From NCBI RefSeq assembly GCF_038433465.1, contig NZ_JAESVF010000001.1:558001-622000 (forward strand): DNA of 64,000 nucleotides. The letters are read 5' to 3'. Shown piece by piece: positions 52,076-60,901 of this stretch (the stretch's first letter is position 1; each line of letters begins with the position of its first letter). Origin of the DNA: Galbibacter sp038433465 (lineage in GTDB: Bacteria; Bacteroidota; Bacteroidia; Flavobacteriales; Flavobacteriaceae). Made by a program: the position numbers and the translations under genes. The notes beneath the pieces are model-generated. The model had not been told where the DNA came from. It worked only from the letters and a program-made list of their open reading frames with translations, and ran no database searches.

Positions 52076-53689
52076 ATGTCGTACATTATCCAAACCATCG
52101 CTTTCCAATTACTGTTTTTAGTAATTTATGATTTCTTCTTAAAAAAAGAAACCTTTTTTAATTGGAATCGCGCTTATTTATTGGCTACACCACTACTTTC
52201 GTTAGTATTACCATTTATAAAATTAGAGCGCTTTAAAACAACCATCCCTCAAGATTACGTGTTTTTATTACCCGAAGTAACTGTAAGTGCAAATGCTACA
52301 CAACAAGTTGTAACCGCATCGGAAACAATCATACCAAGTTTGAATGTTTGGCAATGGATTTTTACCCTTGGATGCATCTTAAGTTTTGCTTGGTTTGTGT
52401 ATAAATTATCCATGTTATTTATACTGAAAAGTAAAGGAAAAATTAACCGATTTAAAGAATACACTCAAATTGAAGTACCAACAGAAAGTACAGCGTTTTC
52501 CTTCTTTAAAAATATCTTTATAGGCAGTAGTTTATTACAAAAAGAACATCGCCACATTATAGCGCACGAATTGGTACACATTAAAGAAAAACACTCATGG
52601 GATTTGATATTTTTCGAAATCCTACGCATTGTATTTTGGTTCAACCCGCTAGTGTATATCTATCAAAAAAGAGTAACAGAATTGCACGAGTTCATCGCCG
52701 ATGCCAAGACTGTTAAAAACCATAAAAAAGAGCATTTTCAGTTAATGCTACAAGAAGCCTTTCAAACCGAAAACATCTCTTTTGTCAATCAATTTTTTAA
52801 TCATTCATTACTCAAAAAACGAATCGTTATGTTACAAAAATCAAAATCAAAAAAAGTATGGCAACTTAAGTATTTACTACTCGTACCACTTGTTGTAGGA
52901 ATGTTGTTTTACACTTCGTGTGAAAGCGAATCACATTCAGAAAATGATACAATTGAAGGTAAAGAACACACCATCCTTTTCGATAAATATTACGACCTCA
53001 TCCAGGAAAGGTTAGATAAAGGTGAAAGTATCTATTCTATTTCTTCTGAAATAATAGATGAACAAAAAAATATTGACATCAAGAGTAAAGAAGAATATTA
53101 TAAAAGCAGTGCCGTGATGTATCATGTTTTCCAATCTTTTAAAAAAGAAGATCAAGAAAATTTAAAGGAAACTGCTGAAAGAATTAAGAATAAAACGTAT
53201 CAAGAATATTTAGACTTTGCTAACAGCCCAGAAGGAAAAGAACAAAGATATTTGAGTTCGTTACCAAAATATAGTTACGGAAAAGATGGGGAACGCTTGG
53301 ATAAACAAGAGTTCATTCCTTTTACTGTAATAAACAAAAAACCAAGATTTACTGCCTGTGACAACGTGCCTGAAAAAGAACAATTTAACTGCTTTAAAGA
53401 AAAGTTAGATGCGCATGTTCGAGCTACATTTAAATACCCAGAAGAAGCACAAGACGCAGGTATCCAAGGAAGGGTTTACATTAATTTCAGAATTAACACA
53501 GACGGCTCGGTTACTATTTTAAACACTAGAGCTCCATCGCCTATTTTAGATGCTGAAGGAAGACGAATTATAGAATCTTTACCTACGCTTATTCCAGGTA
53601 AAGATGCATCGGGAACACCAAAACCAGTAACTTTTGCATATCCTATAGTGTTTAAATTAAACGCAGACGATACAAATAATTCGCAATAA
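52076..53689 (+). CDS. M56 (BlaR1-like) metallopeptidase with TonB C-terminal domain
   Basis: A 537-residue membrane protein. Three N-terminal spans and a fourth at YLLLVPLVVGMLFYTSC (about 262-280) flank a cytoplasmic gluzincin domain with HRHIIAHELVHIKEKHSW (HELVH) and the Glu ligand in VTELHEFIADAKTV. After the last span comes a charged helical linker, then a TonB C-terminal-like domain (RATFKYPEEAQDAGIQGRVY to the end). The penicillin-binding sensor of BlaR1 is absent. It should cleave the neighbouring BlaI-type repressor on an unknown envelope signal. Confidence 0.9.
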   Translation: MSYIIQTIAFQLLFLVIYDFFLKKETFFNWNRAYLLATPLLSLVLPFIKLERFKTTIPQDYVFLLPEVTVSANATQQVVTASETIIPSLNVWQWIFTLGCILSFAWFVYKLSMLFILKSKGKINRFKEYTQIEVPTESTAFSFFKNIFIGSSLLQKEHRHIIAHELVHIKEKHSWDLIFFEILRIVFWFNPLVYIYQKRVTELHEFIADAKTVKNHKKEHFQLMLQEAFQTENISFVNQFFNHSLLKKRIVMLQKSKSKKVWQLKYLLLVPLVVGMLFYTSCESESHSENDTIEGKEHTILFDKYYDLIQERLDKGESIYSISSEIIDEQKNIDIKSKEEYYKSSAVMYHVFQSFKKEDQENLKETAERIKNKTYQEYLDFANSPEGKEQRYLSSLPKYSYGKDGERLDKQEFIPFTVINKKPRFTACDNVPEKEQFNCFKEKLDAHVRATFKYPEEAQDAGIQGRVYINFRINTDGSVTILNTRAPSPILDAEGRRIIESLPTLIPGKDASGTPKPVTFAYPIVFKLNADDTNNSQ

Positions 53690-53695
53690 AAAACA

Positions 53696-54841
53696 ATGAA
53701 AATTTTTTTTACATCCATTTTGTTATTAGCAATGATGAAGGTTGGGGCGCAAGCTCCAACTTTTTCTGATGCTACTACTGCCTATGAAAATGGCAACTAT
53801 GTGGATGCAATAAATTTGTATGCCCAAAACCCAACTCCAAAAGCAAATTTGCAAATAGCACGCGCCTATCAGGCTTTGGGAAATTACGACAAAGCAGAAA
53901 AACAGTATCTCGAAACGATTCAGCAAGACCCTACTTTATACGTTGCTCAAAACGAATTAGGGAAATTGTATTTTAAAATTTCTGAATTCGAAAAGTCTAA
54001 AAAAGTTTATTACAAACTCATTACAAATTTCGACAACAAACCAAATCCGTTTTACTACTACCAACTCGGACTGTTAGAAAACATTGCCAAGAAACCTTAC
54101 CAAGCTATTGGTTTGTTTAAAATGAGTTATAAAATTGACAGTACCAATATTAAAAACATCTACCAAATAGGGAAGCATCATTTACAACAAAAGCAATACG
54201 ATTCGGTTCATAAATATGCTGAAATTGGCTTAAAAATGGCTCCAAATTCAATCGATTTAAACAATTTAAAGGCTTTGGCATATTTTAATTATGGCGAAAA
54301 AAAAGAAGCCATCCCGTACTTTGAAAAGTTAATCGAATTACATCAAGAAAAAACCTATATCTACAAAAGTTTAGCACAGTGTTATGAATTCATGTACGAA
54401 AACGAAAAAGCTTTTGAGTGCTATAAACGAATCGTAGAAATTGACAATGGCGACCCAGAAGGATACAGAGGTTTAGGAAAAATATACTTCAAAGAAAAGC
54501 AATATGACAGCGCAAAAATTAACTACAACATTGCAATTGAAATTCAAAAAATAGATTTAACTCCAGAGTACCATGCGTTGGCAAATATTGCGTTGGAAGA
54601 AAAAGATGTAAAAACTGCTATTGGTTATTTTAAAAAGGCGTACGAGCAAAATCCAGAAAACTACTTTGCGCTTTATAAAATCTGTTTTTACAGCGACGAA
54701 TATTACAAAGACCCAAAATACAAACTTAATTTATACGAAGATTTTGTAACTAAATTCCCTGATAAATCTGTCTTTACAGAACATGCCAAAAAACGAATTT
54801 CAGCTTTAAAACAAGAAATTCATTTGCTGGCAAGCGAATAA
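53696..54841 (+). CDS. Exported tetratricopeptide repeat protein
   Basis: A 381-residue protein with a signal peptide (MKIFFTSILLLAMMKVGAQ). Then come roughly eight or nine TPR units spanning most of the chain (e.g. ARAYQALGNYDKAEKQYLET, GLGKIYFKEKQYDSAKINYN). TPRs are protein-binding scaffolds. It starts 6 bases after the M56-TonB gene, so it belongs to the same operon and is a candidate periplasmic partner of the sensor. Confidence 0.9.
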   Translation: MKIFFTSILLLAMMKVGAQAPTFSDATTAYENGNYVDAINLYAQNPTPKANLQIARAYQALGNYDKAEKQYLETIQQDPTLYVAQNELGKLYFKISEFEKSKKVYYKLITNFDNKPNPFYYYQLGLLENIAKKPYQAIGLFKMSYKIDSTNIKNIYQIGKHHLQQKQYDSVHKYAEIGLKMAPNSIDLNNLKALAYFNYGEKKEAIPYFEKLIELHQEKTYIYKSLAQCYEFMYENEKAFECYKRIVEIDNGDPEGYRGLGKIYFKEKQYDSAKINYNIAIEIQKIDLTPEYHALANIALEEKDVKTAIGYFKKAYEQNPENYFALYKICFYSDEYYKDPKYKLNLYEDFVTKFPDKSVFTEHAKKRISALKQEIHLLASE

Positions 54842-54914
54842 AAATTTTTCACTTCGATGTATTTATTACATATTACCCTAAAAAAATTGTAATTTTCGGC
54901 TTTAAAGTATTTTC

Positions 54915-55391
54915 ATGCAAAAGTTTGGGGTTATTATTTTTTGCTTGTTTTTAGTTTCTTGTGAGCTTTTTACTTCGGATGAAAAAGCGAAACAAGAAAT
55001 TCTAGAAAAAGAACGACAAAGTATCAATTGGAACGATGTCGATCAATACCCTTTATTTGAAAATTGCGATGAAACCGCTTCTAGAGATCTACAACGCAGT
55101 TGTTTTCAGGAAACATTCACACAACATTTTTTAGCAACACTAAGTAAAAATCAGTTAGTGACGCATAAAAATTTAAACGATACTATTAATGTGCAACTGC
55201 TCATTGGTAAAGAAGGAAATGTGACCATTCTTCAGATTAAAAAAAATAAAAACATTGCCAACGAAATCCCCGAAATCGACACCCTCATTGCAAATAGTGT
55301 TGAAACCCTACCCCGTGTATACCCTGCTTTAAAACGTGATATTCCGGTAAATATAAAAATACAACTCCCCATTATTTTAAAGGTAGAATAA
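54915..55391 (+). CDS. Lipoprotein with divergent TonB C-terminal-like domain
   Basis: A 158-residue protein with signal and lipobox (IIFCLFLVSC, Cys near 16). The rest has CDETASRDLQRSC with a following HFLATL, and NVQLLIGKEGNVTILQIKK, resembling the TonB-like end of the M56 protein, including two spaced Cys. It lacks the long linker and the membrane span of a true TonB. It lies 73 bases after the TPR gene, possibly still in the same transcript. Function unknown. Confidence 0.72.
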   Translation: MQKFGVIIFCLFLVSCELFTSDEKAKQEILEKERQSINWNDVDQYPLFENCDETASRDLQRSCFQETFTQHFLATLSKNQLVTHKNLNDTINVQLLIGKEGNVTILQIKKNKNIANEIPEIDTLIANSVETLPRVYPALKRDIPVNIKIQLPIILKVE

Positions 55392-55425
55392 CATACAATG
55401 TAGGTGTTTAGCAAATAGAATTCGT

Positions 55426-55433
55426 TAGCTTTG
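55426..55433 (+). promoter_or_regulatory. -7 element of ruvC promoter
   Basis: TAGCTTTG, a full TAnnTTTG match, 34 bases before the TTG start of ruvC. Confidence 0.5.
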
Positions 55434-55467
55434 TAAGACTGAATACCACACTTCAATAAAATAAAAA

Positions 55468-56025
55468 TTGTCTAAAAAAGAACGCATCATATTAGGAATA
55501 GATCCCGGAACTACCATTATGGGTTTTGGATTGATAAAATGTGTAGGTCAACAAATGGAACTTATTCAATTGGATGAATTGATTCTGAAAAAATACACCG
55601 ATCATTACCTAAAATTACAGAAAATTTTTGAGCATACTATTGGGATTATCGATGCCTATCATCCAGATGAAATAGCCATTGAAGCGCCTTTCTTTGGAAA
55701 AAATGTACAGTCCATGTTGAAACTCGGAAGAGCGCAAGGAGTGGCAATGGCCGCAGGTTTATCAAGAGAAATATCAATTACCGAATATTCTCCCAAAAAA
55801 ATAAAAATGGCCATTACAGGAAGCGGAAATGCAAGTAAAGAACAAGTGGCAAAAATGTTACAAAGCCTCTTAAAACTTAAAACATTACCCGATAATTTAG
55901 ATGCTACCGATGGTTTGGCGGCCGCAGTTTGCCATTTTTACAACAGCGGAAAAGTGGTTAGTGGAAAAAGTTATTCTGGATGGGCAGCATTTGTAAAACA
56001 AAATGAAGCACGTATAAAAAAATGA
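55468..56025 (+). CDS. ruvC: Crossover junction endodeoxyribonuclease RuvC
   Basis: A 185-residue Holliday junction resolvase. Catalytic acids are seen in LGIDPGTTIMGFG (Asp12), IAIEAPFFGKN (Glu near 70) and DNLDATDGLAAAVCH (C-terminal Asp pair). The start codon is TTG. It overlaps the next small gene by 4 bases (ATGA). The ruvA and ruvB genes are not in this window. Confidence 0.95.
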   Translation: MSKKERIILGIDPGTTIMGFGLIKCVGQQMELIQLDELILKKYTDHYLKLQKIFEHTIGIIDAYHPDEIAIEAPFFGKNVQSMLKLGRAQGVAMAAGLSREISITEYSPKKIKMAITGSGNASKEQVAKMLQSLLKLKTLPDNLDATDGLAAAVCHFYNSGKVVSGKSYSGWAAFVKQNEARIKK

Positions 56026-56375
56026 CCTTCAATTTTACCAACAGTCAAGAGCTTTTGCAAGTAGCTTCCGAAGAAAAGTTATACAAAAAGCTTATTCTTC
56101 AGCTAAATAAAGATTTAAAATTGGCCAATTTAGAACACGAATTTAATGTTTCTATTACTCCTGAAAAGCTAAAAAGAGATCTTCACGAAGCTATTTTTTT
56201 ACTGATAAATGAACGTTTTGCCGATTATTTAAACTTTCTGTACATCATTGATGTTTCAGAAGAACAAATAAAGTCGCTCGACGGAAGCGATGTAGTAAAA
56301 CTATCTGAGGCTGTTACCTTTTTGGTACTTAAACGCGAGTGGAAAAAGGTTTGGTTTAAGAATAAGTATAGTTGA
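56022..56375 (+). CDS. Conserved hypothetical protein downstream of ruvC
   Basis: A 117-residue soluble, helical protein, no signal peptide. It contains LILQLNKDLKLANLEHEFNV, LHEAIFLLINERFADYLNFL and VLKREWKKVWFKNKY. No family is recognised. Its start overlaps the ruvC stop, so it is made together with RuvC. That is the only clue to function. Confidence 0.75.
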   Translation: MTFNFTNSQELLQVASEEKLYKKLILQLNKDLKLANLEHEFNVSITPEKLKRDLHEAIFLLINERFADYLNFLYIIDVSEEQIKSLDGSDVVKLSEAVTFLVLKREWKKVWFKNKYS

Positions 56376-56708
56376 TGTAATTGATGTCAATGAGTTAAAT
56401 ATGAAGTGTTTAATTGTTGAAGGTAGTTTATGAGATAAAAAGAAAATGAGTGAATGTTGTTAAAGACATTGCCTATCACCTATCTTTTCTTTACGACTAT
56501 ATAAATTACTGTGAAACCTCGACTCCGCTCGGTTTGACAGAATTCTAAATAAAAGTCAAGTCACAAATCCGTGGTTTTAAAAACCTTAGCTGTTTTTCTT
56601 TAGTATTTTTCAACATTACCGTCAAAACTCGAATTTGTTTCTTTGTTAAGTAACCAAAAAACTTCCTTATCTTTATGTAGTAAATTTACGCAAACAATCT
56701 TCCTGTCA
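56376..56708. other. Gene-free gap with composite repeat
   Basis: No gene seen. The left part has GTTTAATTGTTGAAGGTAG and GTGAATGTTGTTAAAGAC, related to the 44369 unit. Positions 56509-56556 carry the reverse unit (GTGAAACCTCGACTCCGCTC, then TTGACAGAATTCTAAATAAA), close to the reverse complement of the 48043 copy. TTTTAAAAACCTTAGCTG near 56578 recalls the 44419 terminator stem. A weak -7-like TATCTTTA precedes the glycosylase gene. Confidence 0.55.
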
Positions 56709-57287
56709 ATGCAAAAATTATTACACGAAATAAGTCAATGTCAAGTGTGTGCAGAGTTCCTTCCGTTAGGACCAAGACCTGTTTTACGAGCCTCTAAACA
56801 CTCTAAAATATTAATTATCGGACAGGCGCCAGGATTAAAAGTGCATACAACTGGTGTTGATTGGGACGATCAAAGTGGTAAAAAGTTAAGAACTTGGTTG
56901 GGCGTTACAGATGAGGTGTTTTATAATTCCGATAATTTTGGTGTTATCCCGATGGGGTTTTGTTATCCAGGAAAAGCAAAAACGGGCGATTTACCACCAC
57001 GATCCGAATGCAAACCGCAATGGCATCAGCAATTATTGTCAAAAATGCCCAATGTGCAACTTACTATTTTAATTGGGCAGTATGCGCAAAAGAGTTATTT
57101 AGAAAATTCTGCTAAGAAAAATTTAACCGAAACGGTAAAAAACTACTATGAATACTTGCCAAAATACCTTCCTATTCCGCATCCTTCACCAACCAACAGG
57201 TTTTGGATGGCTAAAAACAAATGGTTTGAAATGGATGTAATTCCAGTGTTGCAACAGCAGGTGAAAGAAATATTAGAATTGTCATAA
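56709..57287 (+). CDS. Uracil-DNA glycosylase family protein
   Basis: A 192-residue protein of the UDG superfamily, resembling the YjdP/family-4-like group. Motif A is IGQAPGLKVHTTGVDWDD, the uracil-pocket segment is FGVIPMGFCYPG, and motif B is PIPHPSPTNRFW. Cys residues near the start (CQVCAEF) may help bind a metal or cluster, but a complete four-Cys set is not obvious. Internal ATG 56709 was chosen since the extra 22 residues upstream do not fit the fold. Confidence 0.85.
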   Translation: MQKLLHEISQCQVCAEFLPLGPRPVLRASKHSKILIIGQAPGLKVHTTGVDWDDQSGKKLRTWLGVTDEVFYNSDNFGVIPMGFCYPGKAKTGDLPPRSECKPQWHQQLLSKMPNVQLTILIGQYAQKSYLENSAKKNLTETVKNYYEYLPKYLPIPHPSPTNRFWMAKNKWFEMDVIPVLQQQVKEILELS

Positions 57288-57435
57288 CACATAATTAAAT
57301 CGAAAGAGGAACTAGAAAACAGCTTTGCTAAAATCGATTTTTTATAAAACAGAATGCTTATTTTTGAAAACTACGAATTGCGGTATATTTTACCCCTGTT
57401 CGTTTGACTTCATTTTAAACTAAAACTCAAAAAAT

Positions 57436-57861
57436 ATGGGAGCTACAAATACAGTTATTACCACTTGGAAAAAAAATATGCAATTTCATTCTACCAATCC
57501 TGCAGGCGAATTGTTAATCGATGCAAGTCCAGAAGATGGTGGCGATGGCGACGGACTTCGTCCTAAGGCGTTAATGCTTTCGGCTTTGGCTGGATGTTCT
57601 GGTTTAGACGTTGCTTCGTTAATTAAAAAAATGAAATTAGAGGTTGACGATTTTAAAATTGATATCACTGCCGAGCTTACCGATGAGCATCCAAAATATT
57701 ACCATTCAGTAAAAGTGTCATATCATTTTTATGGTGCGCAGTTGGATGAAAAAAAATTAGATCGTGCCGTAGATCTTTCCGTAGAAAAATATTGCGGAGT
57801 AATGGAAATGTTCCGTCGATTTGCAGAGGTTGAAATCGAAACAATTTACCATTCGGCGTAA
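57436..57861 (+). CDS. OsmC family peroxiredoxin
   Basis: A 141-residue protein of the OsmC/Ohr fold, which reduces organic hydroperoxides with two Cys. The Cys are in SALAGCSGLDVASL and VEKYCGVMEMF, at the expected spacing. The N-terminal WKKNMQFHSTNPAGELLIDA is typical. It lies 49 bases before recJ, possibly one transcript. It fits the redox theme of the right end of the window. Confidence 0.92.
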   Translation: MGATNTVITTWKKNMQFHSTNPAGELLIDASPEDGGDGDGLRPKALMLSALAGCSGLDVASLIKKMKLEVDDFKIDITAELTDEHPKYYHSVKVSYHFYGAQLDEKKLDRAVDLSVEKYCGVMEMFRRFAEVEIETIYHSA

Positions 57862-57910
57862 ATTCAGCAATAAAAATTATTTAGAAGAATACAAATATAG
57901 AATTTCGTTC

Positions 57911-59602
57911 ATGACACGTTGGACTGTAAAAGCTTTGCCCAAAAAAGAAGATATCGATGCGCTTGCTAATTCTTTAGGAGTGCATCCAACCATTGCTGTA
58001 TTGCTTTTGCAACGGGGAATTACCAATTTTGAAGAAGCTAAAAAGTTTTTCCGACCATCGCTAGACGATTTGCACGATCCTTTTTTGATGAAAGACATGG
58101 CAAAAGCGGTAGCGCGTATCGAAACTGCTTTTGCTAATAATGAAAATATATTGGTATATGGCGATTATGACGTTGATGGAACAACTGCGGTATCTTTAAT
58201 GTCATCTTATTTGTTGGAGCAATATCCAAGTATTGCTACATATATTCCAGACCGCTATGAGGAAGGTTACGGTGTTTCGTATCAAGGAATTGATTTTGCT
58301 GATGACAACGGATTTTCACTCATTATTGCGCTCGATTGCGGAATCAAAGCAGTTGATAAAATTGCGTATGCTAAGGAAAAAGGAATCGATTTTATCATTT
58401 GCGATCATCACCGCCCTGGAGAAACAATTCCAGATGCAGTGGCTATTTTAGATCCAAAACAAACCGATTGTAACTATCCTTACGATGAGCTTTGTGGTTG
58501 TGGCGTTGGCTTTAAACTCATACAAGCGCTAGGAACGAAGCAAGGAAAAACAATTTCCGATTTTCTGCCGTATCTCGATTTGGTGGCAACAGCCATCGGG
58601 GCAGATATCGTCCCAATTACTGGAGAGAATAGAGTGTTGGCATACTATGGACTCAAGGTGATTAACGAGCATCCAAGAGCGGGAATGAAAGCCATTATTA
58701 AAAAACACATCAAAAAGAAACTCACCATTACCGATGTTGTTTTTGTGATTGCTCCGCGAATTAATGCTGCTGGAAGGATGAAACACGGACTCCATGCCGT
58801 GCAATTGCTTACCGAGAAAGATTTTAAAACAGCACAGGATTATGCTTCGGAAATAGATGATTTTAATACTGATAGAAAAGCTTTAGATCAAGAAATTACC
58901 GAAGAAGCTCTTCAGCAGATAAAAGATAATAACGAAGAAGAAAAATACACTTCGGTAGTTTACAACGAAAACTGGCACAAAGGCGTTATCGGTATTGTTG
59001 CTTCTCGATTGATTGAAAACTATTACAGGCCTACTTTGGTGTTTACCAAAAGTGGCGAAAAATTGGCGGCTTCAGCACGCTCGGTTAAAGGTTTTGATGT
59101 GTACAATGCTATTGAAGCTTGCGAAGATTGTTTGGAGCAATTTGGCGGTCATAAATATGCAGCAGGACTTACGTTAAAACCTTCGCAGTACGAAGCGTTT
59201 AAAAAGAAATTTGAAAATACCGTAGCAACAACCATCGATAAAAAATTGTTGACTCCAGAAATAGTTGTCGATGCAGAAATCGATTTAAAAGATATTACTC
59301 CGAAATTCTACAGAATATTAAAGCAATTTGCACCTTTTGGCCCGAGTAACATGTCGCCTGTATTTTTAACGCAAAATTTAAAAGATACTGGTAGAAGCCG
59401 ATGTGTTGGGCAAGAAGATGCGCACTTAAAAATAAGTGTAACGCAAAGCGGAAATGAAACTATAGATGGAATTGGATTTAATCTAGGAGATAGGCTTTCT
59501 ACGATAAAGCAACAGCAGTTCTCGGCAGTTTATTCAATCGATGAAAATGAGTGGAATGGTTCGGTTAATCTTCAGCTAAAACTTAAAGATATTAAGCAGT
59601 AG
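57911..59602 (+). CDS. recJ: Single-stranded-DNA-specific exonuclease RecJ
   Basis: A 563-residue 5'-3' exonuclease of the DHH family, used in mismatch repair and recombination. DHH motifs are ILVYGDYDVDGTTAVSL, ALDCGIKA, FIICDHHRPGETIPDA (DHH) and the DHHA1 domain with KGVIGIVASRL and GGHKYAAGLTL. The C-terminal OB-like domain contains FAPFGPSNMSPVF. The start was placed at MTRWTVKALPKKED, since the 30 extra upstream residues run into the OsmC gene. Confidence 0.95.
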   Translation: MTRWTVKALPKKEDIDALANSLGVHPTIAVLLLQRGITNFEEAKKFFRPSLDDLHDPFLMKDMAKAVARIETAFANNENILVYGDYDVDGTTAVSLMSSYLLEQYPSIATYIPDRYEEGYGVSYQGIDFADDNGFSLIIALDCGIKAVDKIAYAKEKGIDFIICDHHRPGETIPDAVAILDPKQTDCNYPYDELCGCGVGFKLIQALGTKQGKTISDFLPYLDLVATAIGADIVPITGENRVLAYYGLKVINEHPRAGMKAIIKKHIKKKLTITDVVFVIAPRINAAGRMKHGLHAVQLLTEKDFKTAQDYASEIDDFNTDRKALDQEITEEALQQIKDNNEEEKYTSVVYNENWHKGVIGIVASRLIENYYRPTLVFTKSGEKLAASARSVKGFDVYNAIEACEDCLEQFGGHKYAAGLTLKPSQYEAFKKKFENTVATTIDKKLLTPEIVVDAEIDLKDITPKFYRILKQFAPFGPSNMSPVFLTQNLKDTGRSRCVGQEDAHLKISVTQSGNETIDGIGFNLGDRLSTIKQQQFSAVYSIDENEWNGSVNLQLKLKDIKQ

Positions 59603-59813
59603 TTCAACAAAAACACTTTGTCGAAAATAATCTGTTTTTCTTTTTGCTTTCAGTAAAAGTTTTTATATTTCATTTGTACTTCCCTCCCGAAATAGATTTT
59701 TTTTATCAATGTAAGGAATTGATATTAATTACGACTATTGTAATGTATCACACAATTTCTGGATACGAAAATCTAAAAATTCATTATAAACTAAAACAGA
59801 AAGGACATTCATT

Positions 59814-60272
59814 ATGTTAACTTGGAAAGATGTTATCAATTTTTCTGTAAAAGGAAACCCAACTCCCGACCGACGTGTTGAAAAAACAGAAGCAGAATGG
59901 AAAGAACTGCTTACCCCAGAACAATATAGAATTACACGTTTAAAAGGAACCGAAATGGCGCATTCGGGGGCATTGTGCTCTATTTACGATGCCGGAAAAT
60001 ACGGTTGTGTTTGTTGCGATACGCCTCTGTTCGATTCTACTATTAAATACGACTCGAGTTCGGGGTGGCCAAGCTTTACGCAACCCATCAAAGAAAATGC
60101 AATTAAGTATGAAAAAGATACTGCTTTTGGGATGGTGCGTGTAGAGGTAATGTGTAACACTTGCGATGCGCATTTGGGACATGTTTTTCCAGATGGACCA
60201 GCACCAAGCGGGTTACGATATTGTATAAATTCTGAATCAATTAAATTAGAAAGGGTAGAAAATGACAACTAA
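59814..60272 (+). CDS. msrB: Peptide-methionine (R)-S-oxide reductase MsrB
   Basis: A 152-residue repair enzyme that reduces the R-epimer of methionine sulfoxide. The catalytic Cys is in GLRYCINSESI, and the Zn-binding CxxC pairs are GCVCCDTPLFD and VMCNTCDAHLGHVFPDG. No signal peptide, so cytoplasmic. It overlaps msrA by 11 bases, so the two stereospecific reductases are coupled. Confidence 0.95.
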   Translation: MLTWKDVINFSVKGNPTPDRRVEKTEAEWKELLTPEQYRITRLKGTEMAHSGALCSIYDAGKYGCVCCDTPLFDSTIKYDSSSGWPSFTQPIKENAIKYEKDTAFGMVRVEVMCNTCDAHLGHVFPDGPAPSGLRYCINSESIKLERVENDN

Positions 60273-60813
60273 TAATTTTGAATTAGCAACTTTAGGTGGC
60301 GGATGCTTTTGGTGTATCGAAGCCATTTTTCAAGAAGTTGCAGGAGTTGAAAAAGTGGTATCGGGTTATACTGGCGGAAATGCTCCTGGAAAACCAACAT
60401 ATAGAGAAGTGTGTTCGGGACTTACGGGACATGCTGAAGTAGTACAGGTTACCTTCGATCCTTCGGTTATTTCGTATGAAGATTTACTTGTTATTTTCAT
60501 GACGAGTCACGATCCTACAACATTAAACCGTCAAGGTGCCGATGTAGGTTCGCAATACCGCTCGGTAATTTATTACCATTCAGAAGAACAAAAGAAAATA
60601 GCGGAAGAAGTAACCAAACAAATCGATCCGTATTACGAAAATCCAGTGGTAACAGAAATTAGTCCGATCGAAACTTTTTACGAAGCGGAAGATTACCATC
60701 AAGATTATTACAACAACAATCAAGCACAAGGGTATTGCAGTGCTGTAATTACCCCAAAATTGGCGAAACTTAGAAAAATGCACGCTGATAAATTGAAAAA
60801 AACAGTTTCATAA
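60262..60813 (+). CDS. msrA: Peptide-methionine (S)-S-oxide reductase MsrA
   Basis: A 183-residue enzyme for the S-epimer. The active-site motif GGGCFWCIEAIF has Cys15. The conserved SGYTGGNAPGKPTYREVCSG and EDYHQDYYNNN are present. It ends at an intrinsic terminator before the thioredoxin-like gene. The recycling Cys pair is not obvious at the C-terminus, so reduction may depend on a thioredoxin such as the neighbouring one. Confidence 0.95.
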   Translation: MTTNNFELATLGGGCFWCIEAIFQEVAGVEKVVSGYTGGNAPGKPTYREVCSGLTGHAEVVQVTFDPSVISYEDLLVIFMTSHDPTTLNRQGADVGSQYRSVIYYHSEEQKKIAEEVTKQIDPYYENPVVTEISPIETFYEAEDYHQDYYNNNQAQGYCSAVITPKLAKLRKMHADKLKKTVS

Positions 60814-60848
60814 CTGTGTACCAGATTATTTACTTAGTTAACACAATG

Positions 60849-60883
60849 AGCATCTAAGAACATAATCTTAGATGCTTTTTTTT
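60849..60883 (+). terminator. Intrinsic terminator of msrBA
   Basis: AGCATCTAAGA (60849-60859) pairs with TCTTAGATGCT (60866-60876) around 6 bases, followed by eight T. It separates msrBA from the next operon and covers an in-frame upstream start of the thioredoxin-like gene. Confidence 0.85.
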
Positions 60884-60901
60884 AAGCAGAAAGGAAATTT
60901 G

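Noticed and set aside
51711..53689. Beta-lactam resistance system
   Set aside because: The M56 protein lacks a penicillin-binding sensor domain and no beta-lactamase gene is adjacent.
57821..57910. Upstream extension of recJ
   Set aside because: It overlaps the end of the OsmC gene in another frame and lacks similarity to RecJ N-termini.
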